Below are positions 45,272 to 57,832 of a stretch of 64,000 nt of DNA, one piece after another. How positions within the stretch are numbered: the first letter of the stretch is position 1; every line of letters begins with the position of its first letter. The notes below the pieces were generated by a model. The model did no database searches. It worked only from the letters and a program-made list of their open reading frames with translations, and was not told the origin of the DNA. Both the position numbers and the translations under genes were made by a program. The DNA is from Ambrosia x helenae (lineage: Eukaryota > Streptophyta > Magnoliopsida > Asterales > Asteraceae), in the NCBI GenBank assembly GCA_030844895.1, contig CM061234.1, positions 13,141,573 to 13,205,572 of the forward strand. The letters run 5' to 3'.

Positions 45272-47789
45272 ATACATTTCTTCATCAATGGCAAAATGTT
45301 TGATAGTAAAAATAACGTATACTACTATAAGTTGGTTCAATTGCATGCTTTACAAACATCCTGATATTCAAGATAAGGATGCAAAAAAATCAAAAAAGCA
45401 ACAAACATGAGATAAGTTACAGTATCTTTAAAAACCAACAGGCTCAAGCATTAGTGTCGTATTTCAGTTACGACAGCAGGTCGAATACCAACAGTAAATT
45501 GATCAAAGCTGATCAATTTGCGGGTCAATGGTATACAACAGCATTCAAACCATGGGTTATAAACTTCACGAAACAAACCACGCGCAGACATACACAATAA
45601 ATTATAACATCTTAGTAGTCAAACTTTTCAACCCAACAGAATGATGCAAACAACTTAAAACGACAACAGGCGCAGACAGTCACAACACGTTATAACATGT
45701 TTTCACTTCTTAAACTTCTATATATCACAAAGACCTTTTCAAAATATTACTAAATAACCATTTACAGCAATGATATATTGTGATCAGATATAGAAAATAT
45801 AAACTGTCAAGTCAGAAATGGAAAAATTTTCATTCAAATTTAATTGGTTTTCTGGTATTAATCAGCCGACATGTTACGGTGTTGCTTTCGCTGGGAGCTG
45901 TTGTCGACACCGCGGAGTCTAGGATACCATGAAGGGCATCGATGGTGACGTTCAGATGGAAACGCCGCCAACAGCGATGGCTCGGGTTTCAGCGAGATGT
46001 TACAATTTAGGTTGCCTTAAAAAGGACAATACATTGGTGTGTGCCCTATGCATGCCAAATTGCCAATAAATCATTATAATATATTGGTGAACCACCGACA
46101 GCAACACCGTTCTTCAAAGCTATAACATTAAAAGTAGAAAATATTTAAAAAAGATAGGACTATACTATCCCATGCTTATGGGTTAACAAATTCATGTTCT
46201 GTATCAAGAAATAGAATTGAGAAACACAAGACTTTGTGGATAATTTTATTCACATTTTTTTATGATGCAAACGATTACAATTTAAAGGAAAGGAAATCAC
46301 TAAACATGGGTCCTAAACCTATGCATAAAATGGGAAAATGCAGATCATGGTGGTACCACTCTCCTATGCAAAACATAGGAATAAAATAACTAAATCAAAA
46401 ACTTCCAACTCCTTATCCATTGATGTTGTTCACGGGTCATATCGAAACAACGTCAACGTCAATTGCATTTTTTAACACAGATTCAAATATCTTGTATAAA
46501 CAAATAGCCATTTTGAATTTACCAGTAAGCAATTAATATGCAACTACAAGCATTCTATTATATTGTTTCCTTCACCGATTTGAATATTAATGTCAAAAGT
46601 AAGCTCGAGTTCACATGAGCCAGTGTCTTTCTATCTGCTAAAGTTTACATAACTACCTCAATAACCTTAAAAGATTCATAACATAACCTTACATCTCTAC
46701 CTATATATCTATCTATCTTATGTCAACAGTTAACTAACATATTTTGCATACCTAAACCTGATATAAGCTGAAATCAACCAAAGGATTCAACAAAATGTAT
46801 ACTAAGAAAGTTAACCCTAAAAAATTCATATGCAAATTTATGCAGGTATGGAAAAAGATTTTTGATTAAAACAGGACTTTAGATGCTGAACACATTCTTA
46901 GTTTGTTTCTGAACTTCTATGTAGGTCTTTGGTACTGACATGTATGATTTTCGTTTCGCTAATCAAAACACGATATGCACCATTACTATTGTTGTCATTA
47001 ACGACCGACGACCCTACACGGCTGGACGCCCAGCTCTAGACGAAGCTGAGGGAGTTACCTGTCGTTAACAGCCGTCAACCCACACCTCCAACAGGCTTCA
47101 CTGACAATCCCTAACTGACCTCCAACACCATCAGTCTTCAGCTACACAACCTCTCCGCCACACTTTATGCACCACTGCTACTGCTGTCATTAACGGCCGG
47201 CGACCCACGCCTCCACCAGAAAGACCATCAGCCTTCAGCTACACAACCTCTCCGCCATGCATTAACTTTAAGAATATACTACAGTTGTCGTTAACAGCCA
47301 TCGACCCACACCTCCAATATTAACTTTCAGAATATGCTACTGCATCCCTACCTCAACCTCCCCTCTCTACCTCCGCCCTTGAAACAACTCGACGTAACAT
47401 TCCGACAACACCTCTCCACAAATCCCATTCATTTAAAACCAAGAGGAGCCACAAAATTTCATTTCAAACTAAAGTTATTGCCCAAAACACATAATTATTA
47501 CTGACACATAATTATTACCTCCGCCCAATGGCACATTTCAAAGAAACATGCACCTAAATATCTAAGTAGAGTTTTAAAACAGAGGTTAAAAAATTCCAGG
47601 AAAAAAAAAAACTTGTCCACCACCACCGCAATCCCTCACCAGAGCTGCTACCTTCGACAGTCAACAGCACATTTAAAGTTATTTAATAAATTTATGAACG
47701 AAACATGATTATTTTGGTACAAATTTATCATACTATATATCAGTACCAAAATGTTGGCTTTAAAAATCTAGGTGTAGTAAACAAATTAC
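45271..47789. other. Unassigned region with repeated CGACCCACACCTCCA
   Basis: GTCGTTAACRGCCRTCGACC-like phrases recur near 46998, 47074, 47195 and 47287, with CTTCAGCTACACAACCTCTC twice (47138 and 47232). No sustained reading frame was seen. Confidence 0.5.
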
Positions 47790-47829
47790 CTGTTTCAATG
47801 TGCTCCAAATCTTGAAAGCCTCACGTCTC
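47790..47829 (-). other. Possible exon (40 bases)
   Basis: Flanked on the minus strand by TTCCAACAG and GTAATTTG. It encodes RREAFKIWSTLKQ after one leading base and ends in phase 0, as needed to join the candidate exon at 45080-45048. No family was recognised. Confidence 0.35.
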
Positions 47830-47984
47830 CTGTTGGAATCCGAAAGAAAAAAGAAATGTTGAAATCAAACAGTTTATATTAGTATGAAGTGATGACTCAA
47901 TGAAACTTTAACGTGGATACGCTACAAAACAACACCTGGAAACCACTAACCCTTTTTTTATTAACAAAAAAATGCCGCAATAAA

Positions 47985-48055
47985 AAATATGGATATAGGA
48001 CTCGAACCCAGCCAACACACTAAACACAACAACACTACCACCATCTGTGCCATAA
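47985..48055 (-). repeat. tRNA-like sequence
   Basis: The minus strand has GGCACAGATGGTGGTAG followed by GGGTTCGAGTCC at SINE-like spacing. Body and tail are not clear. Confidence 0.35.
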
Positions 48056-48639
48056 CATCCTTATTTAACATAACTGAAAACGTTTGTATTTAAACACTTT
48101 TTAAACCGCATGAAAGTACTATTCATGGGCATCCTAAAATAAACATATAGGATAATGTTAGAACAACAATATGTAATTATACATATCAACCACTCATTTG
48201 TCATTTTCTTTTTCATATCCTAAAGCTCAAAATCAGTCTTTCTCCTCTACTTAATGAGCTCATCCATCATAATCATCACATCAACATTTTTGTTTGATTT
48301 CCGTGATTATTTGATTCATATAAATTATAAAATTATAAAATATATTAAAACACCATCATTGTTTGAAAAAAAGGTGATGATTTCACTTTGAATATTTAAA
48401 TTTGTTATCACAATTGGAAGGTCAAAATTTGATTTTGATTTGAAGACAAACACATTAAATAAAAATGATACAGTATAAACAAATTAAATAATCCATTACA
48501 CACATTTGAATATTAATAAATTATGGGTTATCATTCATAATTAGTACGTAATTAATCGTTCCTAAAATCTTATGATAATTAACATTTAACATTATCTTAA
48601 AAACCTAATTTGTATAAAAGTTAAAAAAATATATATATA

Positions 48640-49055
48640 TAAAGGGATGGATGAATTGAAAACTCATTTTATTGAGAGAACTCGAGAACTTCAAATTAAA
48701 TGCAAAAAAAAAAAAATCATAACTCAAAATTTAAGTAAAAAAATAGAAATTTAGTTCGAAGCTTGTATTTCCCACATAATCCCCATTTAGAAAAAAAATA
48801 AAAAACAAAAACTTAAAAAGCGCTACTGCATATGTGTAGTATAAGCCCAAAAACCTAAACCCCTCACCCCTAACTTATCCCCACCCAAAAATATAATTCT
48901 ACCCCACCAACCACCTACCAAAAAACCTAAGCCCCACCGGCCCACCCATCCCACCCAAAAACCTAATCCTTACCCAAAAACCTAAACCCACCCTACCCAC
49001 CCCCACCCACCCCACCCCCAAAACCTAACCATTACAAGCTAAACTAAAAAAAAAT

Positions 49056-49100
<45 letters not shown>

Positions 49101-50105
49101 TCAACAACTAAACCCTAAAGCTTAACTGGACATTTACTACACATGTGCAGGGCTGCAAACGAACCGAACGAACACGAACAAAGCCTTGACCGTGTTCGTT
49201 TGTTAAGAAAATTATGTGTTTATGAACAGTTCATGAACACTTACCGAACAAGATTTTCTGTTCGTGTTCGTTTGTTAAGAAAACACTCATGTTCGTGTTC
49301 GTTTGTGTTAGTTTGTTTAATTTTGTTCATGAACGCACACAAACACAAACGAACATTAATGAACACAAAGAAGTGTTCATGAACGGAAACAAACACAAAT
49401 AGACATATATTAACTTTTGAATAACATTGAAGTCACATACATTAAGACATTAGCTAGATCCCCCAAAATATAATAACCTAATTGTCTGAAAATACCTAAT
49501 ACTGGAGAAGGGTGTTGAAAGTGGATGGCAGAGGATGTTGGAGGTGGATGGCATCAATGCTGGAACGTGGAAACATACAATAAGCTTGGATACAAAAAGT
49601 AGGTTTATTGATCTCATATAGTCATATATTTACCTCATATATATTATTTATTAGGTAAAATAAATAAAAGAATATAAAAAAATATAAAAATTAAAAACCT
49701 TAATAAACTATCAAAAACAAACGAACATAAACGAACACGTTACCGAACGTTTATGAACATAAACGAACGAACACGACCTCTGTTCATGTTCGTTCGTTTG
49801 ACTAAACGAACAGATTTTTTGTTCGTGATCGTTCATTTATTAAACGAACGAACACAAACGAACTTCCCGCCGAACGGTTCATGAACTGTTCACTGAAAGT
49901 TCAGTTCGTTTGCAGCCCTACTCACGTGCATTAGAATTCGCAGATTTTTAATATTTTTTTTAACGGGGATGACGTGAGAAAGATAAGATCTAAACCAGTT
50001 TTTTAGTTTTTTACTTAAATTTTGAGTTATGTTTTTCTAATTTAAATAGAAGTTCAAATTCTCTTCGTATCTATAAGTTTTCTAATAAACTTTTCTCTAT
50101 CTCTC

Positions 50106-50110
<5 letters not shown>
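48640..50110. mobile_element. Foldback-type element with a C-rich core
   Basis: Arms at 48660-48850 and 49921-50110 are inverted: both contain CATAACTCAAAATTTAAG on opposite strands and continue through CTACTGCATATGTG-like sequence. The core is a C-rich CCCACCCAAAAACCTAA tract (48845-49035) and (AAT)n (49051-49099). A hAT element splits the right inner arm at 49148. Outer borders and a target duplication were not resolved. Confidence 0.55.
49148..49920. mobile_element. hAT-type element rich in AACGAACA/TGTTCGTT
   Basis: The ends are CAGGGCTGCAAACGAACC and, reversed, TAGGGCTGCAAACGAACT. The flanking 8-mers CACATGTG and CTCACGTG agree at six of eight positions. Dense GTTCGTTTG repeats occupy both ends and the middle is AT-rich. 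The 79-residue frame at 49143 is an artefact of the repeats. Confidence 0.8.
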
Positions 50111-50136
<26 letters not shown>

Positions 50137-50166
50137 ATATTATTTTATTAAATATAATATATAATA

Positions 50167-51282
50167 CTAGCTGATTACCCCGGGAAGGTCCCGGGGTTGA
50201 AAAATTTAATATGATTTAATAAAAAATGATAAAAGAAGAAAACTCAAATCACGAAAAGAGTAAATAACTTAAACATAATCAATCTTAGTTAAAAAAAAAC
50301 ATTTATTTAAAAAGTTAAAAAAATAAAAAAGCATAAACCATATTAAACGTAATACAGTATTAAAAGGGTAACCTTCAACATATAATCATCTTCACGTAAT
50401 TTAAAATATGTTACAATTTGACTTTGACTTATATAGATGTAGAATTCATGATGGGGGTTGAAAAATATAATCATTCTAATATTACTAATACTAATAGTAA
50501 TAATTATTACTCTTGTAATTAAATAAATAAAAAAATAACATTGCTATAAGGTGACACCATGTGTTGCAGTGTTGCGTGATTCTTTCTCCTAGTTTTTCTT
50601 GACGAAGTATACCAATCCATCTTTAGAAAAGTAAAATTCCAATGATAGCATGGCGATTGGGCTGAATTTCAACATCGTAGATAAGAACCTGGTTTAAAAG
50701 AAAAAACATGATTAATGAATAACCTGAACACTTTGTATTTTTTTTTTCTGTATGAACATAAGCCCACAAAAAATAGTTGTTTTTTTCTTTTTTTTTATAT
50801 AGCACTATGGTACTCGTTGAAAAGATAATAAAACGCTCGTTAATTTGGTGTAATTTTTTTATTTAAAAAATCTCGAATATAAAATATATTAACATTTAAA
50901 AATTATGGGAGGAACATAAGAGAGAAAAATTTAATTTTGTTTTTAAATTTCTTTTTCTTAAAATAACTCAATTTAATTTTAGTAATTGAGAATTGAGAGA
51001 TAGAGAGATAAATTTAGGGTTTTATGTTTATCTTTTTTTTAATTAAAAAAGGAAATAATTCAAAAACACTAAAATCTTTCAATTATGATGCCACGTGGCA
51101 GTTTCATAGAGAGGTTGAAAGCACCATTGCACGCCACGTCAGCAATGTTCAATTCTTTTATATATATTAATTAACTAGTTTATACCCCGGGAGCTTCCCG
51201 GGTTGAGAAATCTAAGTAAAGTGAATAAAATTAGAAGTATCTAAACTATAAAAATGGCATCTGCCAATATATGATTAATGAA

Positions 51283-51319
<37 letters not shown>

Positions 51320-51829
51320 TTAAACAAATCTCTGCCATAAGTTATCATATTCTAATATAAAAAGGGTAATTGGGTCGGGTATCACCTAATCCTAGGCCCG
51401 ACCCAAACCCATAATTTTTTTTAAACTAATTCCAAACATGACACAATACCTGTCAGGTTACAAAAATAGTCGTTTTTTTCTCCGTTTTTTATATAACACT
51501 ATGGTACTCGTTGGAAAGATAATAAAACGCTCGTTAATTTGGTGTAATTGTTTTCTTTAAAAAATCTTGTATATAAAAGATATTAACATTTAAAAGTTAT
51601 GAGAGAAAACATGAGAGAGAAAATAATAAAGTTTTAATATTTACATTTAGTAGATTAGGTATTTAATAGATTATGTTAAATCATATTTAAACCATATTTA
51701 TTACTTTTTTTTAATTGGTTTGGAGTTGCCACATCACATCCTATGTGGCATCTCTCAAAAGAGAGATTGCATAATATTATGACATGTCATTAAAAATGCT
51801 TTGGTTTATTATAGATATAGATTAATAGA
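50167..51829 (-). mobile_element. Helitron C, interrupted by Helitron D
   Basis: The minus-strand 3' end is hairpin CCCCGGGACCTTCCCGGGG, TAATCAG, CTAG, then T. The 5' part lies at 51174-50800. If Helitron D is removed, the 5' end reads TCTATTAATTAATTAATATA, beginning at 51829 next to a proper A/T target. No coding sequence is present. It shares 50800-50940 with 51470-51620 of Helitron D. Confidence 0.7.
51175..51821 (-). mobile_element. Helitron D (647 bp), nested in Helitron C
   Basis: The minus-strand 5' end is TCTATATCTATAATAAACC (51821). The 3' end is hairpin CCCGGGAAGCTCCCGGGG, TATAAA, CTAG (51175), then T. It inserted between A and T. No ORF is present. Confidence 0.85.
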
Positions 51830-51972
51830 TTATTGCTTGACGATCAACTTCTAGAGCATGGACCCATGATGCCAACCTTACCCTTTGAATGTATATGGTG
51901 GTTGACGTGGCATCAAACCAACATTAAACAACTCATTGGTTTACACATAAACCTGGATTTTCTGAAATATAA

Positions 51973-52008
<36 letters not shown>

Positions 52009-52275
52009 GGGCAGGATCAAATACAAAGTAATACAAACGTGCGAAGGATGTGAAAAATTACCTTGTACATAATAATTACGTAATGATAATTACGTAATGG
52101 CTTCATGAAAATACAAAAACATTACGTAATTATCATGTACAAAGTGCATGATAATTACGTAATGATAATTACGTAATGCTTTCATGAACATAAAAAACAT
52201 TACGTAATTATCATTACGTAATTATCATGTACAAAGTTCCTTCGCACGTTTCTTTTACTTTGTAGAATAACCGCC

Positions 52276-52277
<2 letters not shown>
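52009..52277. mobile_element. Palindromic MITE made of ATTACGTAAT units
   Basis: The inverted ends share AAACGTGCGAAGGA (left GGGCAGGATCAAATACAAAG, right reversed GGGGCGGTTATTCTACAAAG). The interior is eight or more ATTACGTAAT palindromes. It sits in an (AT)n tract, so the target duplication cannot be told from the repeat. The GATCAAATACA end resembles the 53065 element. Confidence 0.75.
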
Positions 52278-52308
<31 letters not shown>

Positions 52309-52311
<3 letters not shown>

Positions 52312-53054
52312 CTTTAAATATTACCTTCATTTTTTAAATCATTGAAAGCATGAGTGAACATGTCGTGTGCCACTATAAATCTATAAAATAATATCTTATT
52401 CCCTACCAATTTCAAATTACTATTATTTTATTTTATATTAAATAAATAGGACCTCCATGGGTGGCTTTTTATCAAACAATATAATAACCAGTATTATATT
52501 CATTATTGTGTTTAATTATATGAATTATTCAATGGATTTCCCTAGTTTAAAGCAAGATGGGACCCACTTGTTTGATTCTTAAAGGTCATGATAGATAGCC
52601 TTATTAAATTATGTTTATAATAATAAACTTAATTAATTATTTAGTACACAAAAAACGGAAATGGGATAAAAGTTGTTGTATGATATTACACGCTTGTCGC
52701 ACTTTGTGGACTTTCTCCGGCACTTTTTTTAATTTAGTTTTAATTTTAATTATTTTATTTATGAATTTGAGAATTTGTTTGAGCCAAAAGATAGTCTTTA
52801 AACTGTCCTTTATCTTTTGTATTTTTGTCTTTTTCCTTCCCACAAATTCTTTTTATATTCTTCTACCCTTCCTTACCACATGAAATCATATTCATCTTTT
52901 TCCTGATTAATTTAATATTAAGTTTTATTCATTCTTAATAAATTTGACCGGTAATACATTATTATTGTAAAATATTATTATTATTATTATTATTATTATT
53001 ATCACTATATCCATACTACGTTGTTATAAAGAATAACATGGTGTAAAGTTGTAT
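52309..53054. other. Unassigned AT-rich region
   Basis: It contains an (ATT)n run at 52972-53001. No gene or element end was recognised. Confidence 0.5.
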
Positions 53055-53064
53055 TTAACTACAA

Positions 53065-53454
53065 GGGTTAGGATCAAATACACGGTGGAAGAAAAATAAG
53101 AACTTGTAGGAAGGGTATCAAACGGATTCCGATTGAACTCATTCAAGCGGCATTGGAATCGTCTTATCGAACCCTACGACGTTAGTTTTTAGGTCTTCGT
53201 TTTTTGGGGTTTTAACTTGTAATTTTTAAAATATGCGTTATATCATTGTGTCTTTTATGTACCATTGTGTCTTTTTTTATTTTCATAATTGTGTCATTTT
53301 TTCAGTTCATTGTGTCTTTTTTCTTCTTGTGTTATATTTTTTGGCATTGTGTTATATTTTGTGGCTCATTGTGTTATATTTCATGATCTATTGTGTTTTT
53401 TGTATCCTTCTCACCTTTCTCATTTTTTATAGCATTTGTAAAATAACTCAACCC
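53065..53454. mobile_element. Small Mutator-like element, 390 bp
   Basis: The 10-bp duplication TTAACTACAA lies at 53055-53064 and 53455-53464. The ends are GGGTTAGGATCAAATACA and, reversed, GGGTTGAGTTATTTTACA. The inside has repeated ATTGTGTC/ATTGTGTTATATTT phrases. No ORF is supported. Confidence 0.85.
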
Positions 53455-53580
53455 TTAACTACAATTTTAATAGAGCTAACATAAATTTTATTACGCAGAG
53501 TATAGGTTACGATTTCATGAAATATGTACCATTTTCATTTAACTCTTACATGTATCTCAATTTAATAGGTGCCTTTCGTC

Positions 53581-53734
53581 AATGTGAGGCTAGCTCACTT
53601 GGTAGAGACATATGTCTCTTAGATGGGAGGTCCAAGGTTCAATCCTTGGCAAGGGTGTTGTAATTTAGAATTATTGGTATAATATATAGGAGATGTAACG
53701 TTTGCCGTTCAAAAAAAAAAAAAAAAAAAAAAAA
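53581..53734 (+). mobile_element. tRNA-derived SINE with poly(A) and target duplication
   Basis: The head is tRNA-like: GGCTAGCTCACTTGGTAGAG (A-box) and CCAAGGTTCAATCCTTGG (T-arm with B-box). The body ends TTTGCCGTTC and an A-run. Flanks TAATAGGTGCCTTTCGTC (53563-53580) and ATAGGTGCCTTTCCGTC (53735-53751) are a target duplication differing by one base insertion. Confidence 0.95.
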
Positions 53735-53752
53735 ATAGGTGCCTTTCCGTCT

Positions 53753-54709
53753 TTGCTACATTCAATTAACTACCATAATCTAGTGACATAAATTCCAAGT
53801 ACAGTGTTCTTTAGAGTGATATGTCTTATCTCACAGTCTGTTTGATTCATTTAAAGAATCATCGGTATTTTTAACCATGGTATGGCTATCACCATTGCAA
53901 GGAGGAGAATGGGTTATCACCATGGCCTTTTGTTTGTTGGTGAGCTCATCCACCTGCACGTCTTTCTCTTGGTGCGGTTGTGTGTTGGTCCCGAAGTCTG
54001 TCTGGTTCTTCATATGATAATGTCATTGATGTAAAATAAACTCTAGTTAGGTCAATCCATACTTCTTGTACCTTCGTACTTGAAGTATCTACAAACTCAT
54101 TCCTGCCCTCATCAACAACCAATTGATTTAGATGTAATCACATCTACTGGATTCGTGTGTATGGAATGGGTAGGTTATACCTTTGGCGGATTAAGCGTTA
54201 AGATGTAGTTTCTTATTTCTTCCAAATTAAGAAACATCTTCTCCTTAAGTGGTGATTGTTTTGATTATTTCCAAATCACGAATTGACTTCTTTGAAGTCC
54301 ATGGTTCATCTCCATAGACAAGTATTGATTTGGTCGTGACGGTATTAAAGGTGGGTGACGAGCCAAGGACTTAGGTTGTGTTGATGATGATGGTGGGTAA
54401 GAAAATAAAGATGTAGGTGGGATGGTAACAATGTGGTGTTGGTATTTTCAAGTGGAAATAAGTATGGATGATAATCTATGGAGCACCTTTGAAGGTAATG
54501 TTAGTGCATGTTTGTGTGACAAACGTTTCTCTAGATTAGTATCATTTTGTGTTTAGTTGATAGGTTTATTGTAACATGTTTGACATTGTTATAAGTCAAG
54601 CATGATAGTCTTTTATATTTTACCCTAGCAAACGAAGAAGATAGTCATTTTCTTTGTTAGACAAAGAAGATAGCATCTTCTTTGTTTATACTGGGCTATC
54701 ATCTTCTTT
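53753..54709. other. Unassigned region, possibly U3 of another LTR
   Basis: A perfect-looking hairpin CAAAGAAGATAGCATCTTCTTTG lies at 54662-54684, with AAGAAGAT/ATCTTCTT repeated at 54634-54710. Across the solo LTR the sequence resumes at 60245 with a TATA box (CTATAAATAC, 60262), so 54590-54709 plus 60245-60420 may be an older LTR. The 60-codon frame at 53831-54013 is not recognised. Confidence 0.35.
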
Positions 54710-55254
54710 GTTTGTGTAAGACCCTAACCCGTAATCACGCGATCAACGCCTAATCATACGGGTTTTGACCTTACTTAATACCACTCTCGATTAAAACCTG
54801 TAAAATTATGAAAAACTTAAACTGTTGTGATCAATACATTTTTTATTTCCATAGGTTTTACATTTTTTAGCTATTAAAAACATAAATTAAGGTTTCACAA
54901 TTTAACAGGAGTATCTTGAATTCTATTGCGGAAGCTTGATGAGTGTTCCCTAGCACCATTATACAAAGAATGGTTAGTGGGTTGTCAATAATCCATTCGA
55001 AATAGTATAAGAGTCGTTACACGTCAAAACAGAACGAACCAGGCCAATCGGCCCCATATCAGGAGAACAAACTGCTGCAACTTTTGCGCAGTAGCTGTTC
55101 GGGTCGCTTTTACCCCTTCTATAACCCATAATCTGACTTCGACTTTCAAATACGAAATGTTCTGCATTCAAATACCTTTCCAGACATATAAAGAACGCCT
55201 CCTAACGATTTTTCTACGATTTTATATGAATATTTTAAAATCAGGCTGTCTATC

Positions 55255-55362
55255 CGAACGGTCGTTCGGTCTATCCGAACGCCCGTTCACTTGGACGCTG
55301 ACACTTTTGAGCCTTCTGTAAAGGCCAAACGGTCGTTCGCACTGCCCGAACGGTCGTTCATT
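55255..55362. repeat. GAACGGTCGTTCG palindrome cluster
   Basis: Four to five copies of (C)GAACGGTCGTTC or GAACGCCCGTTC lie within 110 bases of the solo LTR. Confidence 0.85.
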
Positions 55363-55641
55363 GATGTTGCTGCTTGTTTGGTGATTTTAAAGCATGGGAA
55401 TCATGTCGCAATCGCATTTGATGATTCCCGAAGCCTAAATATTGACTTGCCGACTAAATAAACCTTTGTTTGACTGAAAATTATAGCCCGGTTCATGATG
55501 CTATGACCCGGTTCATAATTTTAAGTCTCTATGTCGATTTTTACCCAAAATCGACCCGTTAAGGCCTTGAATCAAACAAGGTGCTATTTGACCACTTAAT
55601 ATGCTTACAGTTTATGTTGTCAAGTCATTAGACACTTTATC

Positions 55642-56322
55642 TGTCACACCCTCAAAATCCACTTGCGGAGTTTTACCGCGAGGCGCATGACAAACCAGGA
55701 TCCAAACCAACGATCACAATAAACAAGTCTAAATGAATATAAATGAAATTTCAAAACATAGTTTAAAATCCCGTTTACAGCGGAAGCTTATTCAAAACAG
55801 TATCTCAACAGTGAAACAATAGTTCAACGTTTATAAGACCATGCAACCCTAGTTAGACGTCGTGCAGACGCGTGCGCCCTAATCCAGTCGTGCTACCTTA
55901 GCGACCTGAGAAAACATGTAAAAGTTTACGTCAGCACAAAAATGCTGGTGAGTTTACAGGTTTTGTATCCAAGTACCAAGTCAACCTGTCCATACTATAA
56001 CAAATTGAAAACCAGAGTACGCTAGCTAGGCGTATGTTTTGTTACTACCACGATTGGAAAACCATTACTAACTCGAATACCAAATGTATGCCCGATGTAG
56101 TAACCCTGTTGTTCCTGTTGTTCCTGTTTGAGACAATATGCACCCGCCGACCCTCCAAGTCGACGAGCGGGGTTGGTCACTCCCAATAGCGCTATTCACA
56201 TTTCCCCGTTGTGCAAACCCGCACATTCATGGTTCCCCCCGGGACTTCCAATGATCGTGTAGTACACAATAGAAACCCATAGTATGACAGTAGTTACCAA
56301 ATAATCGTTTTAACACATGTTT
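55642..56322 (-). repeat. Left arm of the 681-bp inverted repeat (LTR 3' part, reversed)
   Basis: It starts TGTCACACCCTC and ends TAACACATGTTT. Over the first ~240 bases I compared, it differs from the reverse complement of 57833-58513 at only two positions. The equal arm lengths indicate few indels. Confidence 0.93.
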
Positions 56323-56830
56323 TCTCCCCCGAAAGTATAAAACCAGTTTAAAAGAGGGGCCGTAAACTCACCTTAAGTTGCGTTACTCCTTAACCCGAGT
56401 AAACTCAGCTGCTATGCTAGTCCCGTAAGCGGCGACCTAACATATGACAGTTACAAGTACTTAGACTAATAACCCGCAGGTTAATTAGTCCCTAGATGTC
56501 CAGACCATAACCAAGTTCGTTTGAAACACCGTGACTGTTTAACTGACCCAAAGTACAAGACTCGACATCCCATTGGTGACCCGAGACTTCCCGTGTTATG
56601 TTTACGCTCTCGAACATGTAATCATGCAATCATACTTAACATACGTTAACGCACACCAAGTTATAGCACATAGTTCACGTATCACCGAATTACATCCAAA
56701 CATATGTTACCAAGTTATTAGATATGTTACGAGATTCCTAGCATGTTACTACATGTCAAATCGGGTCTCGGAATGCTAATTTACACTTACAGCAGCAGTA
56801 CACGCGATTAGGAAAAGTAAACTAGCATTT

Positions 56831-57105
56831 AGGACTGATTGCATATAAAAACTAGCAATCAGGGCTGATTGCATATAAAAACTAGCAATCAGGGCTGATT
56901 GCATATAAGTTCATGTGATTAGGGCTGATTGCATATAAGTTCATGTGATTAGGGCTGATTGCATATAAGTTCATGTGATTAGGGCTGATTGCATATAAGT
57001 TCATGTGATTAGGGCTGATCGCATGTAAGTTCATGCGATTGGGGCTGATCGCATGTAAGTTCATGCGATTGGGCCCTGATTGCATGTAAAACTGGCGATT
57101 AGCAA
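56831..57105. repeat. 30-bp tandem array (about nine units)
   Basis: Units of GGGCTGATTGCATATAAGTT plus CATGTGATTA vary to GCATGTAAGTTCATGCGATT forms, which are near-palindromic. The array lies in the U3 side of the minus-oriented LTR. Related copies occur at 57775-57832, next to the TATA-like site. Confidence 0.9.
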
Positions 57106-57832
57106 TCCTAATCGCCTGTAACCTTGCTGTTCCAGTTTTTCGTGCGTTTAACGCTCCAAATCAGATCCAGAACGTGTGTAACCACCCAATATCATCCCAA
57201 ACACTATCCTAAACATGTTTCAACCAAAACCCTTCGTTTTGCCTCGTATTATCAGCCCTGCATGCAATCACGTAAACCAAACACCATTCACATAGCATGC
57301 AATCATCATACTAACATGCATAGCAATAACCCTAATAATCAATTACTCAGATATTATCATTATAACATTAATGTTATTCTGATTTAACCTAGTAACATGT
57401 TAATCCATCATTATGAATCATAAAAACCCTAGCTTTCTAATCATAAACACCCATAACACATGTATACTAGTTAGAATCCGATTAACAACCCTTACTAACG
57501 ATTTTTAGAAAGCTTTTTCGTTTTAGAACAGGTTCAGGACCATTAGGGATTGATTAAAAACGTTTATAAAGATTCATGGATGGAAACCAAACCTTAGAAT
57601 TGTGAAAGAATGAAGGATTATGCTTGAATCCTTGTGTTTTGATCAAAAATCGCGTTCCAGAGGTTGTGTGTGTGTTGGGGCAGGTTATGGGACGACTAGG
57701 GTTTGTATAATGAAGTTTATGAGGTCAAGTATGGTATTTATAGTCGTTTATGGTCGTCCAGCACGTAACATGCGATTATGCAGCTTTACACGCGATCAGG
57801 AAGCCTAATCGCATGTAAGTTCATGCGATTGG

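Noticed and set aside
48845..49035. Interstitial telomere repeat
   Set aside because: The unit is CCCACCC/AAAACCTAA-like and irregular, not CCCTAAA.
53583..53657. tRNA-Lys-like gene
   Set aside because: Followed by a SINE body, poly(A) and a target duplication; it is the head of a SINE.
56882..57085. Frame repeating MNLHAISPN
   Set aside because: Translation of the 30-bp tandem array in LTR U3; no other coding evidence.
56831..57105. CRISPR-like array of regularly spaced 30-bp repeats
   Set aside because: The units are contiguous with no unique spacers, lie in a plant LTR, and vary gradually from one to the next.
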